A stretch of DNA of 24,648 nucleotides from JBFFSQ01 sp041572275 (GCA_041572275.1 JBFFSQ010000021.1:1-24648); one strand, 5' to 3'; shown: positions 1-6,856, counted from the stretch's first letter. Numbers and translations: made by a program. Notes: generated from the sequence alone by a model not told the origin.

Positions 1-419
1 AGATCTCGGGCCAGTTCTCGAGAGGATATATATATCGTGTAGTCATCCAGTTGTTGCGTGTGCTCCAGTTCTGCCAGAAAGAATACTGGTTTACCAAGAT
101 GGCCATAGCCGCCACTGTACACCAGGCCGGCGGTGTTGAGTTGTGCGTTGATCTGGCGGGTTTCAAACGGATCAATTAATTCGCCGTTGATATCAAGTGC
201 TGCGTAGTCATCATCTTCTAGCGTGTCCCACAAGGCTTCTCGATTGGTGAGCCATTCACCGATATGGTCATTCGACAGGGTTTCGGAGAAAGGGTGCTGT
301 TTTTCCCAGCGATAAAATTCCCGCATCTTTAGAAGATAGATGCAGAGCGTATAATTACCGGCAAATAAAGCATCTGAAATATGACAGTTATTCTGCACCG
401 TTGAATGTAAATCAAGCAT
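1..419 (-). CDS. Conserved hypothetical protein, N-terminal part (cut by window edge)
   Basis: An open frame runs on the minus strand from an ATG at 419-417 to the left edge without a stop, giving 139 residues of an incomplete protein. It begins MLDLHSTVQNNCHISDALFA and continues with a segment containing MREFYRWE, then an acidic stretch with LEDDDYAALDING. Codon use looks like real coding sequence and the frame stays open for its whole visible length. An AAGG lies about 14 nt upstream of the start. The residues remind me of the Sfum_1244 family of unknown function, but that is recall only. No signal peptide or membrane segment is seen. It is divergent from the gene at 531, with an 18-bp palindrome in the shared upstream region. 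Confidence 0.72.
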   Translation of the reverse strand, partial: MLDLHSTVQNNCHISDALFAGNYTLCIYLLKMREFYRWEKQHPFSETLSNDHIGEWLTNREALWDTLEDDDYAALDINGELIDPFETRQINAQLNTAGLVYSGGYGHLGKPVFFLAELEHTQQLDDYTIYISSRELARD

Positions 420-460
420 TACATCTATTACCTTACGGTTATGGCGGATACGTACTAATT

Positions 461-478
461 AAAATAGTATACTATTTT
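461..478. promoter_or_regulatory. Perfect 18-bp palindrome between divergent genes (candidate operator)
   Basis: AAAATAGTATACTATTTT is identical to its reverse complement over all 18 bases. It lies in the 111-nt space between a minus-strand gene starting at 419 and a plus-strand gene starting at 531, where a dimeric repressor could govern both. The core also contains TATACT on each strand, which resembles a -10 box, so the palindrome may overlap a promoter. The operator role is inference. Confidence 0.45.
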
Positions 479-530
479 GATTTCGAATATCCCTTATATT
501 ATATCGAGTTAACGTATTACCGAGGTTGTC

Positions 531-1109
531 GTGAGAATTAGAACCAAGTGGCATAAGAAAGACCGTCAAGTCAGTATCGAGGAAAAGGCCAATACGATGG
601 CATTTATTTCCTGGCGGATTGCGGCGGCTATGGTGCTTAATCTCGAAAATGAGAATTTCCAGACTGATACTCAGGCTCAGCGACTGGATATCATTAAAGA
701 AATAATTGCCTTTCTGGTGTCTGTTACCGATCGCATGGTGGCGGAGCAAATGGAGCTGGATGAACGCCAGGAATTAATTACTAAAATGGCTTTGCATTTG
801 GCAAAAACTCTGCAGGAAAACTCGGAAGACCTGATTGGAAAAGGGGATTTTAAAGGGCCCTTTATTGAGATGTTAAATCAACGTCTCAATGCATATGCAG
901 AGTGCTCCTGGGATGCTGAAAAAGAAGCGCCGGGTTTTCAGTACAAACGCGACTTTGGTGACTTTGTTAGCAAGCAGATGGGTGAGAAAGATAACAAGTG
1001 GATCACCGAACAGGTGATTGAGATCGAGGTGCCGGAGGCATTAACAACTTTGAAGAAAGCCAAACTGGAAATGGTCGATGGACGTAGTACGGCTAAATTG
1101 GGTGGTTAA
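531..1109 (+). CDS. Hypothetical protein, 192 aa
   Basis: I do not recognise this protein. The chosen start is GTG at 531, preceded by GAGG at 522-525 with a 5-nt gap; an internal ATG at 597 is the alternative and would give 170 residues. The sequence looks soluble, mostly helical and rich in charged residues. It begins with a very basic segment (RIRTKWHKKDRQ), has amphipathic helices in the middle, and contains RDFGDFVSKQMGEKDNKW near the C-terminal third. There is no signal peptide or clear membrane span. It is transcribed away from the partial gene at 1-419 and shares the palindromic upstream region with it. No terminator directly follows its stop; the region to 1335 holds palindromes and a terminator belonging to the opposite-strand gene. 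Confidence 0.7.
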   Translation: MRIRTKWHKKDRQVSIEEKANTMAFISWRIAAAMVLNLENENFQTDTQAQRLDIIKEIIAFLVSVTDRMVAEQMELDERQELITKMALHLAKTLQENSEDLIGKGDFKGPFIEMLNQRLNAYAECSWDAEKEAPGFQYKRDFGDFVSKQMGEKDNKWITEQVIEIEVPEALTTLKKAKLEMVDGRSTAKLGG

Positions 1110-1191
1110 AAGAAGATAGTTGGAAGTGTAGAGGTATTATTCAGTTAGCATATTCTTTTAGTTTATTAGTGGTCCTCAGCACGCCGCTCCT

Positions 1192-1261
1192 TGCCATCCA
1201 TGGCACCGCGGCATACCGCACATCCTGTGCATACCCTGAAAATTGCTCCTGCATTTTCAGG
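1192..1261. repeat. Cluster of small palindromes with TCC/CC loops (possible dispersed repeat)
   Basis: Three inverted repeats follow one another: TGCCATCCATGGCA at 1192-1205, GCACATCCTGTGC at 1218-1230, and CCTGAAAAT (1235-1243) pairing with ATTTTCAGG (1253-1261) around a loop with TCC. A spurious open frame crosses them. The arrangement resembles intergenic palindromic elements found in many copies in some gammaproteobacteria. Only one copy is visible here, so repetition is inference. Confidence 0.4.
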
Positions 1262-1282
1262 ATACAGTGCATCTTTGCACAT

Positions 1283-1313
1283 AAAAAAGGCCGGAATAAA
1301 TCCGGCCTTTTTT
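1283..1313. terminator. Strong intrinsic terminator, symmetrical
   Basis: A perfect 13-bp stem (1283-1295 with 1301-1313) surrounds the loop ATAAA. The GC core is GGCCGGA/TCCGGCC. It has an A tract on one side and a T tract on the other, so it can act in both directions. It sits 22 nt beyond the stop codon of the minus-strand gene at 1336-1530 and most likely ends that transcript. It would also stop read-through from the 531-1109 gene. Confidence 0.85.
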
Positions 1314-1335
1314 ATTCAAGCTGTAAGCGCAGGTC

Positions 1336-1530
1336 TTATTTCTTGAAGTTAGCAGCGTTATCAGTGTTGTGATTGCTACCATCTTCGAAACCAGCATCAT
1401 AGGCTTCGTTAGTGCGCTGTTCTTCACGCTCTGGGTTACATACGTAACCGCCCTGCCAGCCCTGAATGTATTCTGGGTCGATACCGTCTTTTTCCAGCTT
1501 AGTTACTGTATCATAGTATTCTTGGTTCAT
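1336..1530 (-). CDS. Small conserved-looking hypothetical protein, 64 aa
   Basis: A 64-residue protein starting MNQEYYDTVTKLEKDGIDPE. The ATG at 1530-1528 was chosen because AGGAG stands 6 nt upstream of it; the frame is open to an earlier ATG at 1587 but that one has no ribosome-binding site. The protein is acidic and soluble, with the segment EYIQGWQGGYVCNPEREEQR followed by AYDAGFEDG and a short Asn-rich tail. The motif GWQGGY...NPxREEQR...EAYxAGxxDG has the look of a small family conserved in gammaproteobacteria, from memory and without a known function. It is a single-gene transcript closed by the terminator at 1283-1313. The downstream residues contain one Cys only. Confidence 0.75.
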   Translation of the reverse strand: MNQEYYDTVTKLEKDGIDPEYIQGWQGGYVCNPEREEQRTNEAYDAGFEDGSNHNTDNAANFKK

Positions 1531-1587
1531 AGCTTGCTCCTGGTAGAGACCATGTTTACTGTTGCTGCCAGCATTTAACTGGGCCAA

Positions 1588-1851
1588 CGAATCAAAATTC
1601 TGTATTTAGCGAACTAGGCATTATAGCCTATTTCTGAACGGCGGCTAGTATATCGACACTCTCGAATGAGCTATATATCCCCATAGGGGGGGGTGGTGGT
1701 GTGGAATTATCCCTATATCCGCCTGAATTGGCCTTTTCGGGCGTGGTTTAAGCCAAACAGGATTGCACGATATTGTAGGTGATTTGTAATTTTTGCCATT
1801 CGTTTAGATTGAAATGAGAATTATTCCCCCCATATAGGGATATACGTCTGT
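1588..1851. other. Intergenic region with TATCCCYATA elements
   Basis: No convincing gene. The region holds a run of eight G (1686-1693), three copies of TATCCCYATA (reported separately), and the upstream region of the divergent 64-aa gene and the Sel1 gene. Confidence 0.6.
1672..1844. promoter_or_regulatory. Three TATCCCYATA elements, outer two in inverted orientation
   Basis: TATCCCCATA occurs at 1676-1685 and TATCCCTATA at 1708-1717 on the plus strand, and TATCCCTATA on the minus strand at 1842-1833. The outer copies are extended: the left one runs into GGGGGGGG, the right one is preceded by CCCCCC, so together they form a long imperfect inverted repeat separated by about 130 nt. The last copy ends 68 nt before the ATG at 1912. 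A binding site for a regulator of the downstream gene is inferred. Confidence 0.4.
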
Positions 1852-1911
1852 GTGACAGAATCATATAGGCTTATACTTCCTCCCCAATGTAAATATGAAG
1901 AGATTTTTGCT

Positions 1912-2346
1912 ATGACTGAGCAGAATGAAATGATTGATCAGGATTTTGCCAGCGGTATTGCTGCATTTGAAGCGAAAAATTTTACCCATGCGATGCGCTT
2001 GCTAATGAGGTTTGCTGAACAGGGTAATGCCGATGCTCAGCATCGTGTTGCCATTATGTATCAGAATGGCCTGGGTGTAGTGGCCAGTGATGAAAATGCT
2101 GCAAAATGGATGCGTGCAGCAGCTGAACAGGATTATGGTATTGCTCAACATGGCCTGGGTTTTATGTATCTTGAAGGTGAATGTGTCGAGCAGGACACAG
2201 ATGAAGCCATCAAATGGTTCAAAAAAGCGGCTGATCAGGGTTTGGTCGGTTCAATGACGACACTGGCCATGATGTACGAAGAAGGCCGTGGTGTTGAAAA
2301 AGATCCTGAAGAAGCACAGCGTTTATATAAATTAGCCGGTTTTTAA
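1912..2346 (+). CDS. Sel1-repeat (TPR-like) protein
   Basis: A 144-residue protein made almost wholly of Sel1-like repeats, helical pairs of about 36 residues used for protein-protein contact. Visible repeat cores are AEQGNADAQHRVAIMYQNGL, then AEQDYGIAQHGLGFMYLEG, then ADQGLVGSMTTLAMMYEEGRG, each with the A-x-x-x-L-G-x-M-Y pattern and followed by an AxxW/AxxLY helix. The ATG at 1912 is preferred, with GAAGAG about 9 nt upstream; a GTG at 1852 in the same frame would add 20 residues that do not look like a signal peptide. Without a signal peptide the protein is probably cytoplasmic. Binding partner unknown. Three TATCCCYATA elements lie upstream. Confidence 0.82.
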   Translation: MTEQNEMIDQDFASGIAAFEAKNFTHAMRLLMRFAEQGNADAQHRVAIMYQNGLGVVASDENAAKWMRAAAEQDYGIAQHGLGFMYLEGECVEQDTDEAIKWFKKAADQGLVGSMTTLAMMYEEGRGVEKDPEEAQRLYKLAGF

Positions 2347-2372
2347 TCAATCCTCATTCATTGTATTTGTAG

Positions 2373-2408
2373 CACAGGCCCCGTGGTTATGACCGGAGGC
2401 TTGTGTTT
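2373..2408 (+). terminator. Possible weak terminator after the Sel1 gene
   Basis: CACAGGCC (2373-2380) can pair with GGCTTGTG (2398-2405), including one G-T pair, and is followed by a short T run. The loop is long and the T tract is poor, so it may be only an RNA hairpin in the leader of the ATPase gene. Confidence 0.25.
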
Positions 2409-2436
2409 GCACTAGAGAAAACATACAGGAACCCCC

Positions 2437-3477
2437 ATGCGTCCTGCCAAATTATTAGTCGTTCTTGATCGTGAATTTCAGAGTACGGACAGTGGTCACC
2501 ATACGCCGGTGATGCTCTGGGGCCCACCGGGAGTGGGCAAATCACAGATGGTCACCCAGGTGGCTGAGAAAAATCAGGTCCCGGTCATCGATATTCGCTT
2601 ATCACAAATGGAGCCCAGTGATTTACGCGGCATTCCATTTCGAATTGAAGATTCTGTGGAATGGGCGGTTCCGTCTATGTTGCCCAATGCCGAGCGACAT
2701 GGCCCCAAAGGTATTCTGTTTCTGGATGAAATCACCTCAGCCCCACCCAGTGTCTCAGCAGCAGCGTATCAGCTGATTCTTGATCGAAAACTGGGTAACT
2801 ATGAGGTGCCGGAGGGCTGGGCAATATTTGCTGCTGGTAACCGTCAGGGAGACCGTGGCGTGACCTATACTATGCCTGCACCACTGGCTAATCGCTTTTC
2901 TCACTATGATGTTGACGTGAATCTGGATGACTGGGTAGCCTGGGCCTGGGATCAGGGTATTAATGAACGGGTTATTGCCTTCTTGCGATTCCGCCCGGAT
3001 CTGTTGTTCGATTTTGATCCTGCTCATAATCCCGTTGCTTTCCCGTCACCTCGTTCCTGGGAATTTGCCAACAATGCGCTGCATAAGTTTGAGGACCATC
3101 CTGAGCTGTTTCTTGGGGCACTGCAGGCCTGTGTCGGCCCTGCCGCAGGCGTTGAACTGAATGCTTTTATCGACAGTCTTGAGCAAATGCCGGATCTGGA
3201 TGCCATCATCGCCGGTGAAAATGTGTCTGCGCCTCGTGAAATTGACCTGCAATATGCAGTGGCTGCAGCACTGGTCGGTCGAGCGATACAGGTTAAAGGC
3301 CAGGGAAATGCTCAGGATGTCATGGGTAAAATATTGGCCTATGCGAAGAAATTCCGTCAGAAAGAAATGGGTGTCATGATGGTGTCGGACATGCATCGGG
3401 CTATCGGCGAGGAAATCTTTGCCGTCCCCGAGTTTTCCGATTGGGCCAATGACATTGCCGAATTGATGATTTATTAA
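2437..3477 (+). CDS. MoxR-type AAA+ ATPase
   Basis: A 346-residue AAA+ ATPase of the MoxR kind. The Walker A motif GPPGVGKS is at residues 29-36, Walker B LFLDE ends at residue 98, and a sensor-1 type AAGN follows near residue 130. The segment PAPLANRFSHYDVDV carries the arginine expected near the active site of neighbouring subunits. Such proteins form hexameric rings and, with a VWA-domain partner encoded next door, insert metals into or remodel enzymes (NorQ/NorD, CbbQ/CbbO, CoxD/CoxE). The next gene is exactly such a VWA protein, so the pair very probably works together. ATG at 2437 has AGGAA about 6 nt upstream. The client is unknown; the DsrS-like gene downstream is a hint only. Confidence 0.88.
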   Translation: MRPAKLLVVLDREFQSTDSGHHTPVMLWGPPGVGKSQMVTQVAEKNQVPVIDIRLSQMEPSDLRGIPFRIEDSVEWAVPSMLPNAERHGPKGILFLDEITSAPPSVSAAAYQLILDRKLGNYEVPEGWAIFAAGNRQGDRGVTYTMPAPLANRFSHYDVDVNLDDWVAWAWDQGINERVIAFLRFRPDLLFDFDPAHNPVAFPSPRSWEFANNALHKFEDHPELFLGALQACVGPAAGVELNAFIDSLEQMPDLDAIIAGENVSAPREIDLQYAVAAALVGRAIQVKGQGNAQDVMGKILAYAKKFRQKEMGVMMVSDMHRAIGEEIFAVPEFSDWANDIAELMIY

Positions 3478-3485
3478 AAGATGGT

Positions 3486-3572
3486 GATAAGTTTCAAGTT
3501 ATAAGTTACGAGAACAAGCGAAGTACAGCTAGCACTTAACTTATAACTTTTAACTGACAGCTTACAACTTCT
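3486..3572. repeat. Heptamer inverted element 1 (between ATPase and VWA genes)
   Basis: The left arm is a run of 7-bp units GATAAGT, TTCAAGT, TATAAGT (3486-3506) with a degenerate fourth. The right arm (3538-3572) has AACTTAT, AACTTTT, AACTGAC, AGCTTAC, AACTTCT. The arms are roughly reverse complements and could pair around about 25-30 nt. The last unit ends two bases before the ATG at 3575, so the element occupies the place of a Shine-Dalgarno sequence. Confidence 0.7.
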
Positions 3573-3574
3573 TT

Positions 3575-4876
3575 ATGCCATTAGATCTGGAAAAAAAACT
3601 TGCCACCGCGCGTACCAAGCTGATCCTGGATAAACCTTTCCTGGGAGCCCTGGTATTGCGTTTGCCGATGGTCAAAGCTAAAGATGACTGGTGTGATACC
3701 ACTTTCAGTAATGGCAAAAAACTCTATTATAACGAGCATTACATTGATGCCCTGAGCCCTGACCAGACGCAGTTTGTACTGGCACAGGAGGCCTTGCACT
3801 GTGCGTTATCTCATTTTGCCCGTCGTCAGAACCGGGTCAAACATCGATGGGATATGGCCTGTGATTTAGCGATTAATCCGATGTTGATCAAGGATGGTCT
3901 GACACCACCGGTAGATGCCCTGTATTTGCGTGAATATGAGGATATGACTGCCGAGGAAATATACCCCTGTCTGCAGGATAACGACAATGATCAGGAACGC
4001 GAGCTGGAGCAGCAACTGAATGAAGATTCAGATAACAATGATGACGACGGTGAGGGTGGCACCGGCGATCAGCATGATCAGAAGGAAGGCAAGCAGGAAA
4101 AGCAGCGCAGTGATAGCAAGGGGCAGGGCGAAGAGGATGGTGGTGCTCGCGAGGATAATTCTGACAGCAGTGACGGTGAAGGGAAGGGGCAACGGCCACC
4201 AGATGAACAGGGTGAAGGCGAACCTGATCCACTGACGCCCCAGGAAATTGAAACCCTCAGCACTCAGTGGCAGCAACGTATGGCCAGTGCGGCTATGCAG
4301 GCGCTTCAGGCCGGTAAGCTCGGTGGTTCCATGGCGCGAATGGTGGATCACCTGCTGCAACCTAAATTACCCTGGCGCATGCTGTTGGCACGTTATATGA
4401 CCATGGTTGCCCGTGACGATTACAGCTATTCACGACCATCAACTCGACGGGGTGATCCAGCGGTATACCCGAGTCTACGCAGTGCCCAGGTGAATATTGT
4501 CGTAGCGCTGGATATCAGTGGTTCGATTTCCGATAAGGAGATTGGTGAATTTATCTCAGAAATTGATGCCATCAAGAGCCAGCTTCGAGCCACAATTACC
4601 TTGCTGGCCTGTGATTCTAGTCTTGCTCAGGGTGGCCCCTGGATATTTGAGGCCTGGGAAGAATTTGCGCTACCCAGAAAATTCCATGGCGGCGGCGGTA
4701 CCAGTTTCGTGCCTGTAATCGAGTGGGCTGATGACCAGGATCGTCAACCCGATCTGGTCGTGTATTTCACCGATGCACAGGGCAAGTTCCCTGACCATGA
4801 GCCAGCTTATCCGGTGATCTGGCTGGTGAAAGGCAAAACGTCGGTACCCTGGGGACAGCGTATACAGTTGAATTAA
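3575..4876 (+). CDS. VWA-domain protein with DUF2201-like N-terminal domain
   Basis: A 433-residue protein in three parts. Residues 1 to about 145 look like the putative metallopeptidase domain of DUF2201 proteins, but the expected HExxH reads QEALH (residues 71-75), so one zinc ligand and probably peptidase activity are missing. Residues of about 145-225 are a very acidic Asp/Glu/Gly/Gln-rich linker. The C-terminal third is a von Willebrand A domain with a complete MIDAS: DISGS at 313-317, Thr376 in GGGGTS, Asp400 in FTDAQG. It binds a divalent metal and probably docks the ATPase encoded just upstream onto a client protein. There is no Shine-Dalgarno sequence before the ATG because a heptamer repeat reaches it. 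Cytoplasmic; client not known. Confidence 0.85.
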   Translation: MPLDLEKKLATARTKLILDKPFLGALVLRLPMVKAKDDWCDTTFSNGKKLYYNEHYIDALSPDQTQFVLAQEALHCALSHFARRQNRVKHRWDMACDLAINPMLIKDGLTPPVDALYLREYEDMTAEEIYPCLQDNDNDQERELEQQLNEDSDNNDDDGEGGTGDQHDQKEGKQEKQRSDSKGQGEEDGGAREDNSDSSDGEGKGQRPPDEQGEGEPDPLTPQEIETLSTQWQQRMASAAMQALQAGKLGGSMARMVDHLLQPKLPWRMLLARYMTMVARDDYSYSRPSTRRGDPAVYPSLRSAQVNIVVALDISGSISDKEIGEFISEIDAIKSQLRATITLLACDSSLAQGGPWIFEAWEEFALPRKFHGGGGTSFVPVIEWADDQDRQPDLVVYFTDAQGKFPDHEPAYPVIWLVKGKTSVPWGQRIQLN

Positions 4877-4877
4877 C

Positions 4878-4958
4878 TTATCAGTTTTCAGTTATCAGTT
4901 CTTAGTGAAACCTTAAATTCAGGCTTCAAAAACTGATAACTTATAACTGACAACTTTT
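4878..4958. repeat. Heptamer inverted element 2 (between VWA and DsrS-like genes)
   Basis: The left arm has 7-bp units TTATCAG, TTTTCAG, TTATCAG, TTCTTAG (4878-4905). The right arm has AACTGAT, AACTTAT, AACTGAC, AACTTTT (4931-4958). The arms pair around a 25-nt loop. It starts one base after the VWA stop codon and ends four bases before the ATG at 4963. It is clearly related to element 1 by its unit length, AACT core and layout. Confidence 0.75.
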
Positions 4959-4974
4959 TTATATGGTTTTTTTT

Positions 4975-6096
4975 ATGGATCTCTCCCCCGAAGACAGCTT
5001 GCGACTAAATGTACTGCTTACCCAGGGTTTGCAGGCCGTACGTATTGATGAATCGCGTATGACGGTGCATGCACTTACCGAACGCGGTGAAGCCAAAGTG
5101 CCGTTGAATCCTAATTGTCGAGATGAACAGTATGTACGTAATGTTAAATCACTGTTGTCATCGCATTCACTGGGTTCTCCAGGTGGCTACCCAGTGTATT
5201 TAAAGCGTTGGACACGCATGGGGCAGGCCAAAGACGATAGTCTGGATCAATTGCTATTACTCGGTGAAGAGGAAGCGGTGGTAGCGGTGGTACATGCTCC
5301 GGGAATCACCAATGAATTGGCTCGGCGTGCCTGGTGGTGTATGCCAACCTCAGATAATGCACGTCGTATGCTGGAAAAGGAAGAGGTGGTTAAAGGCGAT
5401 ATGGGGCCCGTACTGGCGGAGTTTTTGATTGAGCACCTGCCTTTTGAAGAAGACCAGTTGGCAATGATTGATAGTGTCAGGGCCGCTCTGCAACCGGGGC
5501 TGGTTTCTGAAGGGCTGTGCCTGGATTTATGGAAAAGAGCGCGTTCCAAGGGCTCATATTTTGTCGGTTTCTTACAGGCCATACCAGATGCCTTGCCCGG
5601 CGATGCGGTTGAGCATCCGGCTTATTCGGATTTAGCAGAACAGCTGACGGATCTGGTGGCGCAGGAGAACGCTTATGCTCGTTTGTTGCTGCGAGTGATG
5701 AGTGCGGCGGGTCAGAACTATCTGAATACCATTGAAGCATGTCTTAAGCGCCCGAATAATCAGGATGTGGTAGTAGCTCTGTTTATGACCATCGAGGACT
5801 ATTTTTCCAGTGTCTGTCCAAACTTTACCAGTCGACGTGATATTGACCTGATTCAGCAGCAGGCGAGTGAAACCTGTGAAAATGTGTCGGTCGATAATCC
5901 AGCGCTGCAGGCAGTGATGACGGCCGTACCAGAATATAAAGAACATATTAAAGCCATGATGGCTTTGGCTGGGTACTGCGAAGAATTAACCTACCCGGTA
6001 TTTGGCCTGACAGATGCCATTGGCAGTGTCATGCGTAAAAGGATAGAGCACCTGACCAAACCCTTAAAACAGCAGTTAAATACTCTGCGCAGTTAA
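4975..6096 (+). CDS. dsrS: DsrS-like protein (sulfur-oxidation associated)
   Basis: A 373-residue cytoplasmic protein beginning MDLSPEDSLRLNVLL. I recognise it by recall as DsrS, a protein of unclear mechanism encoded near the end of the dsr (reverse dissimilatory sulfite reductase) cluster of purple sulfur bacteria. Typical segments are LNPNCRDEQYVRNVK, GSPGGYPVYLKRWTRMGQ, HAPGITNELARRAWWCMP and GPVLAEFLIEHLPFE. It is helical, with no signal peptide, membrane span or cofactor motif. I prefer the ATG at 4975 to the in-frame ATG at 4963 because the four extra residues (MVFF) look non-native; neither has a clear Shine-Dalgarno sequence. Its stop overlaps the next start (TAATG). No other dsr gene lies in the window, so the assignment rests on sequence alone. 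Confidence 0.62.
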   Translation: MDLSPEDSLRLNVLLTQGLQAVRIDESRMTVHALTERGEAKVPLNPNCRDEQYVRNVKSLLSSHSLGSPGGYPVYLKRWTRMGQAKDDSLDQLLLLGEEEAVVAVVHAPGITNELARRAWWCMPTSDNARRMLEKEEVVKGDMGPVLAEFLIEHLPFEEDQLAMIDSVRAALQPGLVSEGLCLDLWKRARSKGSYFVGFLQAIPDALPGDAVEHPAYSDLAEQLTDLVAQENAYARLLLRVMSAAGQNYLNTIEACLKRPNNQDVVVALFMTIEDYFSSVCPNFTSRRDIDLIQQQASETCENVSVDNPALQAVMTAVPEYKEHIKAMMALAGYCEELTYPVFGLTDAIGSVMRKRIEHLTKPLKQQLNTLRS

Positions 6097-6635
6097 TGAC
6101 CCGGTTTCATATCACCAAAATACATGTCACGCTGCTAGTAAAGGTGCCAGAGGACATACTGTCTCGGCATCTGGCTTCTTCAGCCAGTGTCGTTGGTGAA
6201 GAATTGACCCAGCAAATTACACAGGCAATCAAATCACAAAATTTGGGTTATTTTCCGGCACTGGATTATTTTCAGAACCAGGGGAGTGTTGATGCGGAAC
6301 TTATTGATGCTGCGGAAACCATTGGCTGGTTTGCGGCTAAATATGCTCGTGAAGAGGTGCAGCGCAAACTGCGCCCCTTCTTTTCAACTCTTCAGTTTCA
6401 GTCAGTACAGACGACGGCTTTTTCTATGCCATCAGTACGCCCCAATCAGTTGAATGCCTGGCACGAACTGGTTGAGCATTACACACCCAACTCAATTAAG
6501 CTTGATATCATGGCGACATTGCTTAAAAAACAGGACCAGCCACAAGGCGTTGCCAACTGGGCCAAACAATTGTTTAGACGTAATCTGGAGTCTGTGTTTC
6601 CAGAGGTTACGGTCGTACAGACCAGCCTGATGTGA
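6096..6635 (+). CDS. Hypothetical protein coupled to the DsrS-like gene, 179 aa
   Basis: I do not recognise this protein. Its ATG at 6096 overlaps the upstream TAA (TAATG), the arrangement of translational coupling, so it is probably made in step with the DsrS-like protein. It is a mixed helical soluble protein without signal peptide or membrane spans. Features seen are a hydrophobic N-terminal strand (IHVTLLVKVP), a central segment ELIDAAETIGWFAAKYARE, and a basic region near the end (WAKQLFRRNLE). No Cys and no obvious catalytic motif are present. Codon use matches its neighbours. It is the last gene of the 2437-6635 set; no good terminator follows it. Confidence 0.7.
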   Translation: MTRFHITKIHVTLLVKVPEDILSRHLASSASVVGEELTQQITQAIKSQNLGYFPALDYFQNQGSVDAELIDAAETIGWFAAKYAREEVQRKLRPFFSTLQFQSVQTTAFSMPSVRPNQLNAWHELVEHYTPNSIKLDIMATLLKKQDQPQGVANWAKQLFRRNLESVFPEVTVVQTSLM

Positions 6636-6748
6636 TAACCTAGACATAGATTTGAACATGCTCTGTAGGTTAAAGGTTAAAAAATAGCCACAGGGCTGAG
6701 AAATGAGAGTTTGGTCACAAAACTTGCGCTTAAGCTTGCCCATAATAG

Positions 6749-6762
6749 TGATACAGGTATCA
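6749..6762. promoter_or_regulatory. Palindrome TGATACAGGTATCA in the 6636-6906 intergenic region
   Basis: TGATAC and GTATCA are exact reverse complements around AG, followed by GTTTTTCTT. It could be a protein-binding site, or with a four-base loop a very weak terminator of the upstream operon. The remaining 6636-6906 sequence also has a hairpin (CCAGTCCC at 6816-6823 with GGG and ACTGG up to 6838) and no gene I can support. Confidence 0.3.
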
Positions 6763-6856
6763 GTTTTTCTTAATACGCCTGATTCTAAATGATAAAACTT
6801 CCCTTGATCTAGGTACCAGTCCCATACGGGTGTACTGGGGTTGTGTTTATTTAGAT

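Noticed and set aside
1169..1372. 67-codon plus-strand open frame
   Set aside because: It crosses palindromes and the terminator at 1283-1313 and overlaps the well-supported minus-strand small gene; no ribosome-binding site.
3486..3572. CRISPR-like repeat array
   Set aside because: Units are 7 bp without spacers and the two arms are inverted; not a CRISPR array.
6672..6692. GG-N10-GC spacing near GGTTAAAAAATAGCC
   Set aside because: It lacks TGGCAC at -24 and TTGC/CTGC at -12; AT-rich coincidence.
6816..6838. Possible riboswitch in the leader of the surface-protein gene
   Set aside because: A single short hairpin with a bulge; I could not match a cyclic-di-GMP or other known riboswitch core.
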